Notes: generated by a model from the sequence alone, not told the origin. 64,000 nt of DNA from Sphingomonas sp. A2-49 (GCF_025548555.1 NZ_JAJLPA010000004.1:113072-177071); one strand, 5' to 3'; positions 28,798 to 38,562 are shown, counted from the first letter of the stretch. Made by a program: numbers and translations.

Positions 28798-31719
28798 TCA
28801 GAAGGCGAAGCGCGCGCCCGCGATGAATTGCCGGCCGCTGTGCGTCAGGACGTTGAGCCGGTTGGTCGCGTCGACATATTGATCGTTGAACTGGTCGGTC
28901 AGGTTTATCATTTCGAGGCTGAGCTTCAGCGCGTCGGTGATGTTGTAGCTGATCTGCGCATCGACGTTGGTCGTCGAATTGGTGCCGTTGTAGCTGTTGC
29001 CTTCCGTCCCCGGCACCGCGGTCAGATACTTGGAGCGATAGGCGACCGACCCACGGATCGAGAAGCGCTTCGTTTCATAATAGAGCGTCGCGTTCGCCGC
29101 GTTTCGCGACAGGCCGACGAGCGGCTGGGTCACCGTCGCCGAACTGGTCGCCGACAACAGGTATTTGATGTCCGATTTCACGTAGGTGTAGTTCGCCAGC
29201 ACGCCGAAGTCGCGCAGGAAGCCCGGCAGGAAGGTGAAGGGCTGCTGCACGTTCACCTCGAACCCGCGCAGCTTGCCGCCGCTCGAATTGACCGGCTGCG
29301 TCACCGTGAAAATATCGGTCGGCGACGCGGCGCTGCCCGCGAGCAGCGACGCCGGCAGGCCGAGGTCGGAGAAGGGCACGTTGACGCTCAGCGTCTGGAC
29401 GAAGGTGCCGATGTCCTTCTGGAACGCGGACACCGCATAGACCGCGCCCTTGGTCGGATACCATTCGAGGCTGGCGTCGAGGTTGGTCGATTCGGTCGGC
29501 TTCAGGTCGGGATTGCCCGAGCTGAAGCCGCGGTTGCCGCCCGAGATGTTGAGGTTGCCGCCCGGCGTCAGCGCGGCGATGCCCGCCCGCGACAGCGTCT
29601 TGGCCGCCCCGAACCGGACGAGCAGAGTGTCGGTGAGGTCGTAGACGAGGTTGGCGGACGGCAGCCAGCGGTCGTAGCTGCGGTCGGCGGTGATGAGGCT
29701 CACCGACGTGCCGACGCCGGTATAGCCGGTCGAGCGCTGCTGGGTGTGGACGTAACGCACGCCGGCATCGCCGCGCAGCCGGATGCCGGCGTCGGCGAGG
29801 TTGAATTCGGTCATGCCCCAGGCGCCGGTGTCGCGTTCGCGCACCGTGATGTACGATCCGCGCGCGGTGGCGTTGTCGAGCCGGCCGACCGCGTAGAGCG
29901 GGTTGGTGTAGATGCCGTAGAGCTCGGCGAACTTGTTGATGTCCGGCACCAGCCACGACGTCGGCGTGCCGGTCGGCAGGTCGATGCCGCGCCCGAACCC
30001 CGAATAGAGCGTCGTCGCCGCGGCGATCTGCGCCGGGGTCAGCGTCTGCACCACCGTCTCGCCGGCGTTGCGGCGCCCTTCCGTCGAGGAATAGGTGAAC
30101 TGGCGCCAGTCGAGCCCGGCCTTCAGCTTGACCAGCCCGCTCGCGGTCCATTCCAGATAGCCCTTGGCGGTCCTGAAGCTGTTGTCGACCGTCTGCGGCC
30201 GGACGCGCACTTCCGAATTGCCGTTGGTAAAAGTATAGCTCGCCGAATTGGTGACGTCGAAGCCGGGGCGGATCGTCGGGAAACGCGTCGAGAAATCGTA
30301 GTAGAAATTGTTCGAATTGACCGCGTCGATCGTAACCGTGGTCTGCGTCGGATTGGTGAATTCCGACTTGGCATAGCCGACGGTGCCGACGAACTTCAGC
30401 GCGTCGCCGAACTTCTGTTCGAGGTTAGCGGTACCCTGGTAGAAATCGGTGCGCAGGATGTCGTAGCGGCTCTGCGAGCGGACATCGACGTTGTCGAACG
30501 TGCCGCTGATGATGTTGCGATTGGCATCGACCGTGCCCGACCGGATGATCGTCTGCGGCTTGCCGGTACCCGAGCGGCTGAAGCTGATCGCCTGGATCTG
30601 CGATTCGGCGCGCGTGCCGTCGAGCCGCGAATAGAGGCCGTCGATCGACAGCAGGGTCGCGTCGGTCGGCTGGAACTGCACCGATGCCGCGGCGCCGAGC
30701 CGCTTCTGGTCGATCGCATAGCTGACGAGGCCCGGGATGCGCGGGTGGAACAGCGCCTGGCCGGCATAATCGGTCTGCGTCGCCGACGCGCCGTAGTTGA
30801 TCTGCGCCAGCGTATAGCCCGCCAGCGTCGAGGCGGCGTTGAACCCGCCGTTGAACCCGCCATAGGTCCAGCGCGTGATGTTCGCGCCCTCTTCGCGCAG
30901 CTTGCGCTCTTCATAGGCGACCGACAGCAGCACGCCGAAGCGGCCGTCGGGCGTCGAGGCGGTGACGAGGCCCGACACCCGCGGCGTCGCCTTGCGCGCC
31001 AGGTCGTTGTAGCTCGCCTGCGCGGAGATCACCGCGGTCGGCTTCTTGTAGTCGAACGGCCGCGACGTCTGGAGGTCGACCGTGGCGCCGAGCGAGCCTT
31101 CCTCGACATCCGCCGTCGCGGTCTTGCGCACCGCGAGGCTGTTGAACAGGTCCGAGCTGAAGATGTTGAAATCGAAGCCGCGGCCGCGATTGACGCCGCC
31201 CGAATTGTCGGTTCCGCCGGTGGTGCCGATCGCCTCCATCCCGTTGATGCGAACGCGGGTATATTCCGGCCCCAGGCCGCGCACCGATATGTTGCGCCCT
31301 TCACCGTTGACCCGGCTGATCGCGACGCCCGGAATGCGCTGGAGCGATTCGGCGAGGTTCAGGTCCGGGAATTCGGCGATATCCTCCGCCTTGATGACGT
31401 CGATCGTCGCGGTCTGGTTGCGCTTGATGTTGATCGCGCTGCTCAGGCTTTCGCGGAAGCCGGTGACGACGATGTCCTGCGCCCCGGCATCCGGACCGTC
31501 GGTGAGCGGCGGTGCGTCGGCGACCGACGGTTCCGGTGCGGCGGCCGGCGAGGCGGGCGGCGAAACCGTGTCCTGCTGGTTGCCGGGGGCGCGCGCCGCC
31601 TTCTCCGCATTGGTTTCGGGCGAGGTCTGCGCGATCGCGGGCGAAGCGCCCAGTCCGATCGCCGCGGTGGTGAGCCCCAGCGCGATCTTCAGTCCACGGA
31701 TGCCGGACATGGCCATCAT
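28798..31719 (-). CDS. TonB-dependent outer-membrane receptor 3 (uronate locus)
   Basis: About 973 residues. ATG at 31719 follows GAGGGG; the longer frame to 31773 has no ribosome site. Signal peptide (GLTTAAIGLGASPAIAQ), a Pro/Ala-rich linker, DIVVTGFRESLSSA, plug with FPDLNLAESLQRIPGVAISR and SVRGLGPEYTRVRINGME, then EEGSLGATVDLQTSRPFD and the barrel ending FIAGARFAF. It is divergent from a hexuronate-type MFS porter and upstream of the GntR/FCD gene, so a uronic-acid-containing oligosaccharide is a reasonable guess. None of the LacI-type palindromes of the other loci is found upstream, so its regulation is separate. Confidence 0.92.
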   Translation of the reverse strand: MMAMSGIRGLKIALGLTTAAIGLGASPAIAQTSPETNAEKAARAPGNQQDTVSPPASPAAAPEPSVADAPPLTDGPDAGAQDIVVTGFRESLSSAINIKRNQTATIDVIKAEDIAEFPDLNLAESLQRIPGVAISRVNGEGRNISVRGLGPEYTRVRINGMEAIGTTGGTDNSGGVNRGRGFDFNIFSSDLFNSLAVRKTATADVEEGSLGATVDLQTSRPFDYKKPTAVISAQASYNDLARKATPRVSGLVTASTPDGRFGVLLSVAYEERKLREEGANITRWTYGGFNGGFNAASTLAGYTLAQINYGASATQTDYAGQALFHPRIPGLVSYAIDQKRLGAAASVQFQPTDATLLSIDGLYSRLDGTRAESQIQAISFSRSGTGKPQTIIRSGTVDANRNIISGTFDNVDVRSQSRYDILRTDFYQGTANLEQKFGDALKFVGTVGYAKSEFTNPTQTTVTIDAVNSNNFYYDFSTRFPTIRPGFDVTNSASYTFTNGNSEVRVRPQTVDNSFRTAKGYLEWTASGLVKLKAGLDWRQFTYSSTEGRRNAGETVVQTLTPAQIAAATTLYSGFGRGIDLPTGTPTSWLVPDINKFAELYGIYTNPLYAVGRLDNATARGSYITVRERDTGAWGMTEFNLADAGIRLRGDAGVRYVHTQQRSTGYTGVGTSVSLITADRSYDRWLPSANLVYDLTDTLLVRFGAAKTLSRAGIAALTPGGNLNISGGNRGFSSGNPDLKPTESTNLDASLEWYPTKGAVYAVSAFQKDIGTFVQTLSVNVPFSDLGLPASLLAGSAASPTDIFTVTQPVNSSGGKLRGFEVNVQQPFTFLPGFLRDFGVLANYTYVKSDIKYLLSATSSATVTQPLVGLSRNAANATLYYETKRFSIRGSVAYRSKYLTAVPGTEGNSYNGTNSTTNVDAQISYNITDALKLSLEMINLTDQFNDQYVDATNRLNVLTHSGRQFIAGARFAF

Positions 31720-31999
31720 CGATCCCCTCGTCGTGTGCGTCCGACCTTCCGTGACCGGGGTCGGTTCTGTCATGCTGGGGTAGCTTGGGCGGGGGCGGCG
31801 ACGCCAATCCCAATCGGGCATGGATCGTTGCGCGTGGCGCATGGGTCGCGATCCGCCGTCGGCGGCGCGGGATCGCATCGAGCCACGAAAGGACTGGATC
31901 GTCCCGCTTTTCGACTTGGACCGCCCGGCCGCCGCCCGCTAGCGTTCCGGCCTTCCAAGCCCGCGCCAGACGGGCATGTCCCCCGAGGAGAGCGTCCCG

Positions 32000-33313
32000 A
32001 TGATCGCCGCCGACCAGCGCCCGACGCGCGTCCGTTACCGGATCATCGCGCTCATCTTCCTCATCACCTCGATCAATTATGCCGACCGCGCGACCTTTTC
32101 GATCGCGGGGACGCAGGCGTCGGGCGAACTCGGCCTGACGCCGGTGCAGACCGGGTTCGTCCTCTCCGCCTTCGCCTGGGCCTATGTGCTCGCGCAGATC
32201 CCCGGCGGCGTGCTGCTCGACCGGTTCGGGACCAAGCGCATCTATGCCGGGGCGATCCTGCTGTGGTCGGCGATGACCGCGATGCAGGGGTTCGTCGGCT
32301 GGCTGCCGTTGCTGTCGGCGGTGGCGACGCTGTTCGTGCTGCGGTTCCTGGTCGGGCTGGCGGAGGCGCCGTCCTTTCCCGGCAACGCGCGGCTGGTCGC
32401 GGCGTGGTTTCCCGGACCGGAGCGCGGCACCGCCTCCGCCATCTTCAACAGCGCGCAATATTTCTCGCTGGTCGCCTTCGCGCCGCTGATGGGCTGGCTG
32501 GCGCACAGTTTCGGCTGGCGATCGGTGTTCTGGGCGATGGGCCTGCTGGGCATCCTCGCCGCGCTCGCGTTCGTCCGCTTCATCCACAGCCCGGTGCGGC
32601 ACCCCGCGATCAACCGGGCCGAGCTCGACCATATCGAGGCGGGCGGCGGGCTGATCCGGATGGAGGAGGCGAAGGCGGGCGCCAGCACCTTCACTTGGGA
32701 CAACGTGCGCATGCTGCTGGCCAACCGGATGATGCTGGGCATCTACCTCGGCCAGTATTGCATCAACGTGCTGACCTATTTCTTCGTGACGTGGTTCCCG
32801 ATCTACCTCGTCAAGGAACGCGGGCTCAACATCATGGAGGCGGGATTCGCCGCCGCGGCGCCGGCGATGTGCGGCTTCGTCGGCGGCCTCGTCGGCGGGT
32901 TCGCGTCGGACGCGATCCTGAAGCGGACCGGCAACCTGGACCTCGCGCGCAAGGGTCCGCTCGTCGCCGGCATGCTGCTGGCGACGCTCATCATCGCCTG
33001 TGTCTGGGCCGAATCCGAATGGCTGGTGATCGTGCTGATGGCGGTCGCGTTCTTCGGCAAGGGCGTCGCCTCGCTCGGCTGGGCGGTGATGGCGGACGTC
33101 GCCCCCAAACAGCTCGCCGGCCTGTCGGGGGGCGTGTTCAACATGTTCGGCAACATCGCCGGGATCGTCACCCCGATCGTCGTCGGCTTCATCGTCGCGG
33201 GCACCGGCTCGTTCGACCTCGCGCTGGTGTTCGTCGGCGCGCATTGCCTGCTGACCATCTTCGCCTTCCTGGTGATCGTCGGGCCGATCCGGCGTCTGGA
33301 GTTGCCGGCATGA
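32000..33313 (+). CDS. MFS anion:cation symporter (hexuronate/aldarate type)
   Basis: Inner-membrane porter of 437 residues in the ACS family, whose members (ExuT, GudP, DgoT) import hexuronates, glucarate or galactonate. Visible hallmarks are LITSINYADRATFSIAG in helix 1, AWAYVLAQIPGGVLLDRFGTK, the R-F-x-x-G-x-x-EAPSFPGNARLVAAWFP motif and VTWFPIYLVKERG. ATG at 32000 is preceded by GAGGAG; an ATG at 31976 adds eight residues without support. The stop overlaps the next start as ATGA, coupling it to the unknown Tat-exported protein. With KdgD and a GntR/FCD regulator nearby, a uronate or aldarate substrate is likely. Confidence 0.9.
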   Translation: MIAADQRPTRVRYRIIALIFLITSINYADRATFSIAGTQASGELGLTPVQTGFVLSAFAWAYVLAQIPGGVLLDRFGTKRIYAGAILLWSAMTAMQGFVGWLPLLSAVATLFVLRFLVGLAEAPSFPGNARLVAAWFPGPERGTASAIFNSAQYFSLVAFAPLMGWLAHSFGWRSVFWAMGLLGILAALAFVRFIHSPVRHPAINRAELDHIEAGGGLIRMEEAKAGASTFTWDNVRMLLANRMMLGIYLGQYCINVLTYFFVTWFPIYLVKERGLNIMEAGFAAAAPAMCGFVGGLVGGFASDAILKRTGNLDLARKGPLVAGMLLATLIIACVWAESEWLVIVLMAVAFFGKGVASLGWAVMADVAPKQLAGLSGGVFNMFGNIAGIVTPIVVGFIVAGTGSFDLALVFVGAHCLLTIFAFLVIVGPIRRLELPA

Positions 33314-35136
33314 CGATCGACCGCCGCTCGCTGCTCGGCGCCGGCGCCGTGCTGACCATGCTGCCCGCCGCGGCGCGGGCGCGGCCAGGCGTGCTGGTCG
33401 TCGATACGCCGATGGCGGCGCCGCGCTGGGCGCTGCTGCAACGCCGGCTGCTCGCCGCCAACGCCGCCGCGTGCGAGGCGTTCTTCGCCAAATACGTCGG
33501 TCCGGGCGACGCGTTGCAGGTGTTCGAGCGCTGGGGCGCCAACGACGGTCCCGACGATGCCGCGGAGGCGGCCAACGACTGGGTGACGCTGCACGCCCTG
33601 GGGGCGCCCGACCGGCTGCTGACGCTCGCGCAGCGGTTCTGGGAAGGGCATCTGAAGCAATATTCCGCGGCGCGGACGGTGGACGTGCCGATCGCACGCG
33701 CAGGCATGTATTACCGCGAATTCCCCGTCCAGATGGACTGGCAGCACAACAGCGAAGGCCTCACCAGCTTCAACGTGATGGGCCTGAGCGCGCCGCACGA
33801 TGCGATGCTGATCGAGCGGACGCGGCGCTATGCCGATTTCTACACGGGGCGCGACCGCAGCGTCGCCAATTACGATCCGCGCGCCCGCGTGATCCGCAGC
33901 GTGCTGAACGGCAGCCGCGGGCCGATGCTGCGCCGCGCGACGCCGCTCGACTGGACCGGCGACCCGTTCGACACGCGCGCCTTCCACATGGAGCATGGCG
34001 AGCAGGATTATGCGCAGACGCTGCGCCATTACGACGACTATGGCGACGTCGCGGGCGACAATCCGCTCAATCTGCAGGCGACGACATTGGGCGTCAACGC
34101 CTATGCACTGGGCGCGGGCGAGCGGTTCCGCGGCTGGGCGCTCGACTATCTCGACGCGTGGATGGAGCGCGCGCGCGCCAACGGCGACATCGTGCCGAGC
34201 CGGATCGGCACCGACGGCCGGGTCGGCGCCGACTGGTGGCAGGGCGTCTATGGCTGGGGTTTCTCGCCGCTGGTCCCGCAGACCGGCGTGCGCGAGAACC
34301 GCAATCGCGTGCCGCGATCGATCACGGCCTTCTACAACGGCCTGCTGCTGACCGGCGACCGCGAATACATCCACCTGTGGCGGCGGCAGACCGCGCGGAT
34401 CAATGCGGCGTCGAGGCGCATCGACGGGGTGATGTCCGCCCCGACGATGTACGGCGCACAGGGCTGGTACGGGTGGAAGCCGGGGCCTTACCGCACCAAC
34501 GGGTTCGAAATCTGGTATGCGACGCAGGACGCCGGCGACCTGGCGGCGGCGGGCACGCATCCGTGGATCGATTTCCTGCACGGGCGCAACCCCGGCTTCC
34601 CCGAAGCGGCGCTGACGGCCGACCTGGCGCGCGTCGCGGAGCGGGTGGCGAAGCGGGCGGCGGATAGCACGACGCGGATGCAGCGGCTGGCCGACTGGAC
34701 GATCGACATCAACCCGGCGAGCGCCACCGCGCTGATCGAGACGATGACCGGCGGGCTGCACATCGCGCGCCCGCCCTGGTCGCCGACCAGCCCGCCGCAG
34801 GGCGGCGTGGTGCTGCACTGCCGGCTGCGCTATTTCGACGCGGACCGACGGCGCGCGGGGGTGCCGGAGGACGTCGGCGCGCTGGTGCACGCACTCGGCG
34901 ACGGCTCGACCGAGGTGACGCTGGTCAACACCGGCCGGAGCGCGCGGACGGTCGTGGTGCAGGGCGGCAGCTATGGCGAACATCGCATCGACGCGGTGAC
35001 GCTCGCCGGCGCGACCCGCCCGGTCGGCGGCCGCGACGTGACGCTGCGGCTGGAGCCGGGATGCGGCGCGCGGCTGACGCTGGCGATGACGCGCTACGCC
35101 AACCGGCCGACGCTGGCCTTTCCCTGGGACCGGTAG
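33310..35136 (+). CDS. Tat-exported protein of unknown function, probably all-helical toroid
   Basis: 608 residues; not assigned to a characterised family. The N-terminus MTIDRRSLLGAGAVL is a twin-arginine signal with a Pro-Ala-rich cleavage region. The middle is rich in aromatic, Asp and Gly motifs recalling alpha/alpha-toroid carbohydrate enzymes: DWQHNSEGLTSFNVMGL, NGSRGPMLRRATPLDWTGDP, GDNPLNLQATTLG, WWQGVYGWGFSPLVPQTG and GAQGWYGWKPGPYRTNGFE. The last 120 or so residues look like a small beta domain. It is translationally coupled to the uronate porter (ATGA overlap) and lies opposite receptor 3, so a lyase or hydrolase making the transported sugar is the best inference. Catalytic residues cannot be named. 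Confidence 0.7.
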   Translation: MTIDRRSLLGAGAVLTMLPAAARARPGVLVVDTPMAAPRWALLQRRLLAANAAACEAFFAKYVGPGDALQVFERWGANDGPDDAAEAANDWVTLHALGAPDRLLTLAQRFWEGHLKQYSAARTVDVPIARAGMYYREFPVQMDWQHNSEGLTSFNVMGLSAPHDAMLIERTRRYADFYTGRDRSVANYDPRARVIRSVLNGSRGPMLRRATPLDWTGDPFDTRAFHMEHGEQDYAQTLRHYDDYGDVAGDNPLNLQATTLGVNAYALGAGERFRGWALDYLDAWMERARANGDIVPSRIGTDGRVGADWWQGVYGWGFSPLVPQTGVRENRNRVPRSITAFYNGLLLTGDREYIHLWRRQTARINAASRRIDGVMSAPTMYGAQGWYGWKPGPYRTNGFEIWYATQDAGDLAAAGTHPWIDFLHGRNPGFPEAALTADLARVAERVAKRAADSTTRMQRLADWTIDINPASATALIETMTGGLHIARPPWSPTSPPQGGVVLHCRLRYFDADRRRAGVPEDVGALVHALGDGSTEVTLVNTGRSARTVVVQGGSYGEHRIDAVTLAGATRPVGGRDVTLRLEPGCGARLTLAMTRYANRPTLAFPWDR

Positions 35137-35140
35137 GCAC

Positions 35141-35171
35141 TGCCCCCGTCATGGCGAGCGGAGCGGGGGCA
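35141..35171. terminator. Hairpin between convergent genes
   Basis: TGCCCCCG pairs with CGGGGGCA across 15 bases; an overlapping GTCATG/CATGAC repeat could form an alternative stem. It lies between the stops of the Tat-exported protein and the esterase, and there is no clear T-run. Confidence 0.45.
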
Positions 35172-35183
35172 TGACGAACGGGG

Positions 35184-36722
35184 TCAGCCGCCCGGCTTGA
35201 TATAGGGCGCGACCGCGAACAGCAGGCGCTCTTCGCGCCGGGGATCGTCCTCGACGCGGATGTCGCGATCGAAGATCATCGTCCCACGGCGCGCCAGGTC
35301 GTACCGTGGCCATGAGGGCAAGGCACCGCCGTTCGGATCACCCGTCCGCGCGAGCCGGATGAAGGCATCCGCCATCTGCCCGGCCAGCCGCCGGGCCGCT
35401 GCATCGTTGCCCGTCCGCGCGCCGGGCTGCGCGGTGTTGTCGAACACCAGTCCGATGTCGAGCGTGTGGAACGCGCCGAGCACGCCGCCGGCCTCGGGCG
35501 AGGGAAAGTCGAGCTGGTACATCCAGGTCGGCGCGCCGATCCGGGCGCGCTCCTCGGCCTGGATGAGGTGCCCGGGCCAGGAGCGGCCCGCGGTCGAGGC
35601 GGCGAGCAGGATCTGCCCCGGCGTGCGCTGCGGGTAGAGCTGGCGGTAGCGCGCGATGACATGGTCGACGCCGACGTCCTTCGTCATCTGCGCGAGCAGC
35701 CGCCCGGGCAGGTTCGACCAGGTCGTGTCACCGCGCTTCAGCGTCGCCTCGATCCACAGGCCGGTCTCGTCATGCGTGTTGCCGATCACCAGCGGGATGG
35801 GCGCCGCCTCACGCGGGGCGTCGGGAAAGAAGGGGTGACGCACCAGCACGTCGTGGTCGAGCGTCGAGGTGAAGCTGATCTCGCCCTTCCCCTCCAGCGG
35901 GTCGGTCATCGCCATCGCCGCGACGAGGCGCGCGACCGGCAGCGTCGCGAGCTCCGCGGCGTCGCGCGCGCCCGCCCTTGCCATCCACGCCCGCGCCCGC
36001 GCCGTCGCGTGGTTGGGCCCGGCGGCGGTGACGTGCTGGCCGCTCATCGTCGCGGCCGCGTGGAACAGCGGGCGCGCCTGCGCCATCGCCATCAGCGTCA
36101 CGACCTTCGCGCCGCCCCCCGACTGGCCGAAGATCATCACCCGGCCCGGATCGCCGCCGAACCGCGCGATCGAATCGCGCACCCATTGCAGCGCGAGAAC
36201 GATGTCGAGATTGCCGACGTTGCCGCTCTCCGCCGGGCCGCCGGCCTGCGCCAGATAGGCGTAGCCGAGGCCGGCGAGGCGGTGGTTGAGCGTCACCACG
36301 ACCACGTCGCCGCGGCGGACGAGGCGGGTGCCGTCGTACAGCGGGTCGGATCCCGACCCGTGGCTGTGCGCGCCGCCATGCAGATACACCATGACCGGGC
36401 GTCGGCCCGCGTCGAGCGCGGGCGTCCAGACGTTGAGGAACAGGCAGTCCTCGCTGGTCGGCCCGTCCGCCCCGGTCTGCGGCGCGGCGGCGCCATAGCG
36501 GGTGGCGTCGACGATGCCGCGCCATGGCTGCGGCGCGACCGCACGGCGGAACCGCCGGGGGGCGGTGTCGCCGCCATAGCGGATGCCGCGAAAGACGAGC
36601 ACACCGTCCTCTCGCAGGCCGCGGACGCGGCCGTACGGGGTCGTGGCGACCGGGTCCGCGGCCGTCACGCCGGCGGCCGGGAGCGCCGCCATGCCGGCGA
36701 GCACGCCGCGCCGGTCGATCAT
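35184..36722 (-). CDS. Type-B carboxylesterase, exported
   Basis: Alpha/beta-hydrolase of the carboxylesterase B / p-nitrobenzyl-esterase family, 512 residues. Signal sequence MIDRRGVLAGMAALPAAGV. Motifs: SEDCLFLNVWTP, the oxyanion loop YLHGGAHSHGSGS, nucleophile Ser in MIFGQSGGGAKV, acid near IGNTHDETGLW and His in GAFHTLDIGLVFDN. ATG at 36722 overlaps the LysR stop (ATGA), so it is translated as part of the KdgD-LysR-esterase operon. In a plant-polysaccharide setting it might cleave acyl or aryl esters, but the family is broad and no substrate is assigned. Confidence 0.88.
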   Translation of the reverse strand: MIDRRGVLAGMAALPAAGVTAADPVATTPYGRVRGLREDGVLVFRGIRYGGDTAPRRFRRAVAPQPWRGIVDATRYGAAAPQTGADGPTSEDCLFLNVWTPALDAGRRPVMVYLHGGAHSHGSGSDPLYDGTRLVRRGDVVVVTLNHRLAGLGYAYLAQAGGPAESGNVGNLDIVLALQWVRDSIARFGGDPGRVMIFGQSGGGAKVVTLMAMAQARPLFHAAATMSGQHVTAAGPNHATARARAWMARAGARDAAELATLPVARLVAAMAMTDPLEGKGEISFTSTLDHDVLVRHPFFPDAPREAAPIPLVIGNTHDETGLWIEATLKRGDTTWSNLPGRLLAQMTKDVGVDHVIARYRQLYPQRTPGQILLAASTAGRSWPGHLIQAEERARIGAPTWMYQLDFPSPEAGGVLGAFHTLDIGLVFDNTAQPGARTGNDAAARRLAGQMADAFIRLARTGDPNGGALPSWPRYDLARRGTMIFDRDIRVEDDPRREERLLFAVAPYIKPGG

Positions 36723-37606
36723 TGCCCCATCTCGGCGCACAGCCGCCGCATCGGCGCGAGCGCGGGGTTATGGTTGTCGCGACGCCACGCCATGAACAGC
36801 TCGACCGGGCGTTCGGGTTCGGTCGAGAGGCGGCGGTACTGGACGTCCATCAGGTGCAGGCCGGAAGCGGATTCGGGGACGATCGCGGCGGCGAGGCCGG
36901 CGTGGACGAGGCCGAGCATCGAATGGATCTGGGTGACGTGCTGGACGTAGTGCGGGCTGACCCCCGCCTCGTCGAACAGGCGAATGAGCATGTCGTGGAA
37001 GTAGCCCGCCCCCTGCCGCGCGTACATGATGAGCGGCTGGCCGTCGAAATCGGCGGGTTCGAGCACCGACTTGGCGGCGCGCGGATCGCCCGCGGGCAGC
37101 GCCACGACCAGCGGCTCGTGCAGCACCAGCGCGGTGTCGAATTCCTGGCGGGCGAGCGGCGGACGGACGAAGCCGATGTCGATCAGCCCGGTCAGCAGCG
37201 CATCGACCTGTTCGGTCGTCACCATCTCGCGCAGCTCGAGATCGATGTTGGGCAAAGCGGCGCGCGCCTGGGCGACGATCTGCGGCACCAGATTGTAGCC
37301 GGAAACGGCGGTGAAGCCGATCGCGACCTTGCCCGCATCGCCCTTCGCCACGCGGCGGGCGGACAGCTGCGCGCTCTCCGCGAGGCGGACGATGCGCCGC
37401 GCCTCGATCAGGAAGACGCGGCCCGCCGGGGTCAGCGCGACGTTGCGGCTGGTGCGTTCGAGCAGCGTTACGTCCAGGATGCGCTCGAGCAGCTGGATCT
37501 GGCGGCTGAGCGGCGACTGCGTCATGTTGAGCCGCTGCGCCGCGCGGCCGAAGTGGAGTTCCTCGGCGGCGGCGACGAAGCAGCGGAGCTGGCTGAGTTC
37601 GAACAT
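36719..37606 (-). CDS. LysR-family transcriptional regulator
   Basis: 295 residues. The helix-turn-helix is at the N-terminus (LSQLRCFVAAAEELHFGRAA, then LNMTQSPLSRQIQLLE), followed by the two-lobed effector domain from about residue 90 (AIGFTAVSGYNLVPQIV; IDIGFVRPPL; LVHAGLAAAIVPES). The organisation matches the CatM/BenM/CbbR-like branch. It is 17 bp behind kdgD and coupled to the esterase, so it probably controls its own operon, with aldarate or a related acid as possible effector. The region before kdgD would hold its site, but no clear T-N11-A element could be singled out. Confidence 0.9.
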   Translation of the reverse strand: MFELSQLRCFVAAAEELHFGRAAQRLNMTQSPLSRQIQLLERILDVTLLERTSRNVALTPAGRVFLIEARRIVRLAESAQLSARRVAKGDAGKVAIGFTAVSGYNLVPQIVAQARAALPNIDLELREMVTTEQVDALLTGLIDIGFVRPPLARQEFDTALVLHEPLVVALPAGDPRAAKSVLEPADFDGQPLIMYARQGAGYFHDMLIRLFDEAGVSPHYVQHVTQIHSMLGLVHAGLAAAIVPESASGLHLMDVQYRRLSTEPERPVELFMAWRRDNHNPALAPMRRLCAEMGQ

Positions 37607-37623
37607 GGCCCAGCCTATCGCGG

Positions 37624-38562
37624 TCAGGCGGCGGCGGCGAGCGCCTGCGGGCTGACCCGTTCGATCAGGACGCGCAGGCGGTCGTGCTCGGTCGCGCTGA
37701 GGTCGGTCAGCGGCGAGCGCACCGGCCCCGCGTCGCGGCCGACGATGCGCATGCCCGCCTTGACGATCGACACCGCATAGCCGCGCCCCTCGTTGCGCAG
37801 GCTGATATAGGGCAGGACGAAGTCGCGCAGCTGGCGCAGCACCTCGGCGCGGTCGTCGGCGCGGACCGCCTTGTAGAAGGCGAGCGCCCATTCCGGCATG
37901 AAGTTGAAGATCGCCGACGAATAGGTCGTCACCCCCATCGTCAGATACGGCACCGCGAAGGTTTCCGCGGTGGGAAGCCCGCCGATATAGGTCAGCCGGT
38001 CGCCCATCCGCGCATAGATGCGCGTCATCAGTTCGATGTCGCCGACACCGTCCTTGTAGCCGACGAGATTGGGGTTGCGGTCGCACAATCGTGCCAGCGT
38101 CTCGTCGTCGACCACCGCATTGTCGCGATTGTAGACGATGACGCCGAGGCCGGTGGCGCGGCACACCGCCTCGATATGGCGTTCGAGCCCTTCCTGCTTG
38201 GCGCCGACCAGATAGGGCGGCAGCAGCAGCAGACCGTCCGCGCCCGCCCGTTCGGCATCGCGCGCGATGCCGGTGGCGATCGCGGTGCCGTAGCCGCAGC
38301 CCGAGATGACGGGAAGCCGCCCGCCCGCCTCCGCCACCGCGGCGGCGACGACGGTCGCGACCTCGGCGGGGGTGAGCGAGAAAAATTCGCCGGTGCCGCC
38401 GGCGGCGAACAGGCCGGTCAGCTCGTGGCCCAGCATCCAGGCGCAATGTTCGCGATAGGGGCCTTCGAGGAAATCCCCCTCCGCGTCGAAGTGGGTGACC
38501 GGGAAGGACAGCAGGCCGCCGCCCAGGTGGCGCGCCATGTCGGTGGGGCTCATCGTCGTCAC
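37624..38562 (-). CDS. kdgD: 5-dehydro-4-deoxyglucarate dehydratase
   Basis: Class I aldolase-fold decarboxylating dehydratase that converts 5-keto-4-deoxy-D-glucarate to alpha-ketoglutarate semialdehyde, the second step of glucarate/galactarate breakdown. About 312 residues. It shows [37 protein letters not shown] (Tyr of the proton relay), the Schiff-base Lys in [10 protein letters not shown] and [19 protein letters not shown], typical of KdgD rather than DapA. GTG at 38562 has AGGAG at proper spacing; ATG at 38553 gives a 309-residue protein and is the alternative. It implies that hexuronates are oxidised to aldarates in this organism, alongside the ManD route. Confidence 0.88.
   Translation of the reverse strand: MTTMSPTDMARHLGGGLLSFPVTHFDAEGDFLEGPYREHCAWMLGHELTGLFAAGGTGEFFSLTPAEVATVVAAAVAEAGGRLPVISGCGYGTAIATGIARDAERAGADGLLLLPPYLVGAKQEGLERHIEAVCRATGLGVIVYNRDNAVVDDETLARLCDRNPNLVGYKDGVGDIELMTRIYARMGDRLTYIGGLPTAETFAVPYLTMGVTTYSSAIFNFMPEWALAFYKAVRADDRAEVLRQLRDFVLPYISLRNEGRGYAVSIVKAGMRIVGRDAGPVRSPLTDLSATEHDRLRVLIERVSPQALAAAA

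Noticed and set aside
28719..31818. Shared 12-mer CAATCCCAATCG upstream of the GntR gene and in the receptor 3/porter region
   Set aside because: Only two copies, not palindromic and not at comparable distances from genes; insufficient for a regulatory claim.
28798..31878. Longer N-terminus for receptor 3 (start at 31773 or 31878)
   Set aside because: The extension precedes a good signal peptide and lacks a ribosome site, while ATG 31719 has GAGGGG immediately upstream.
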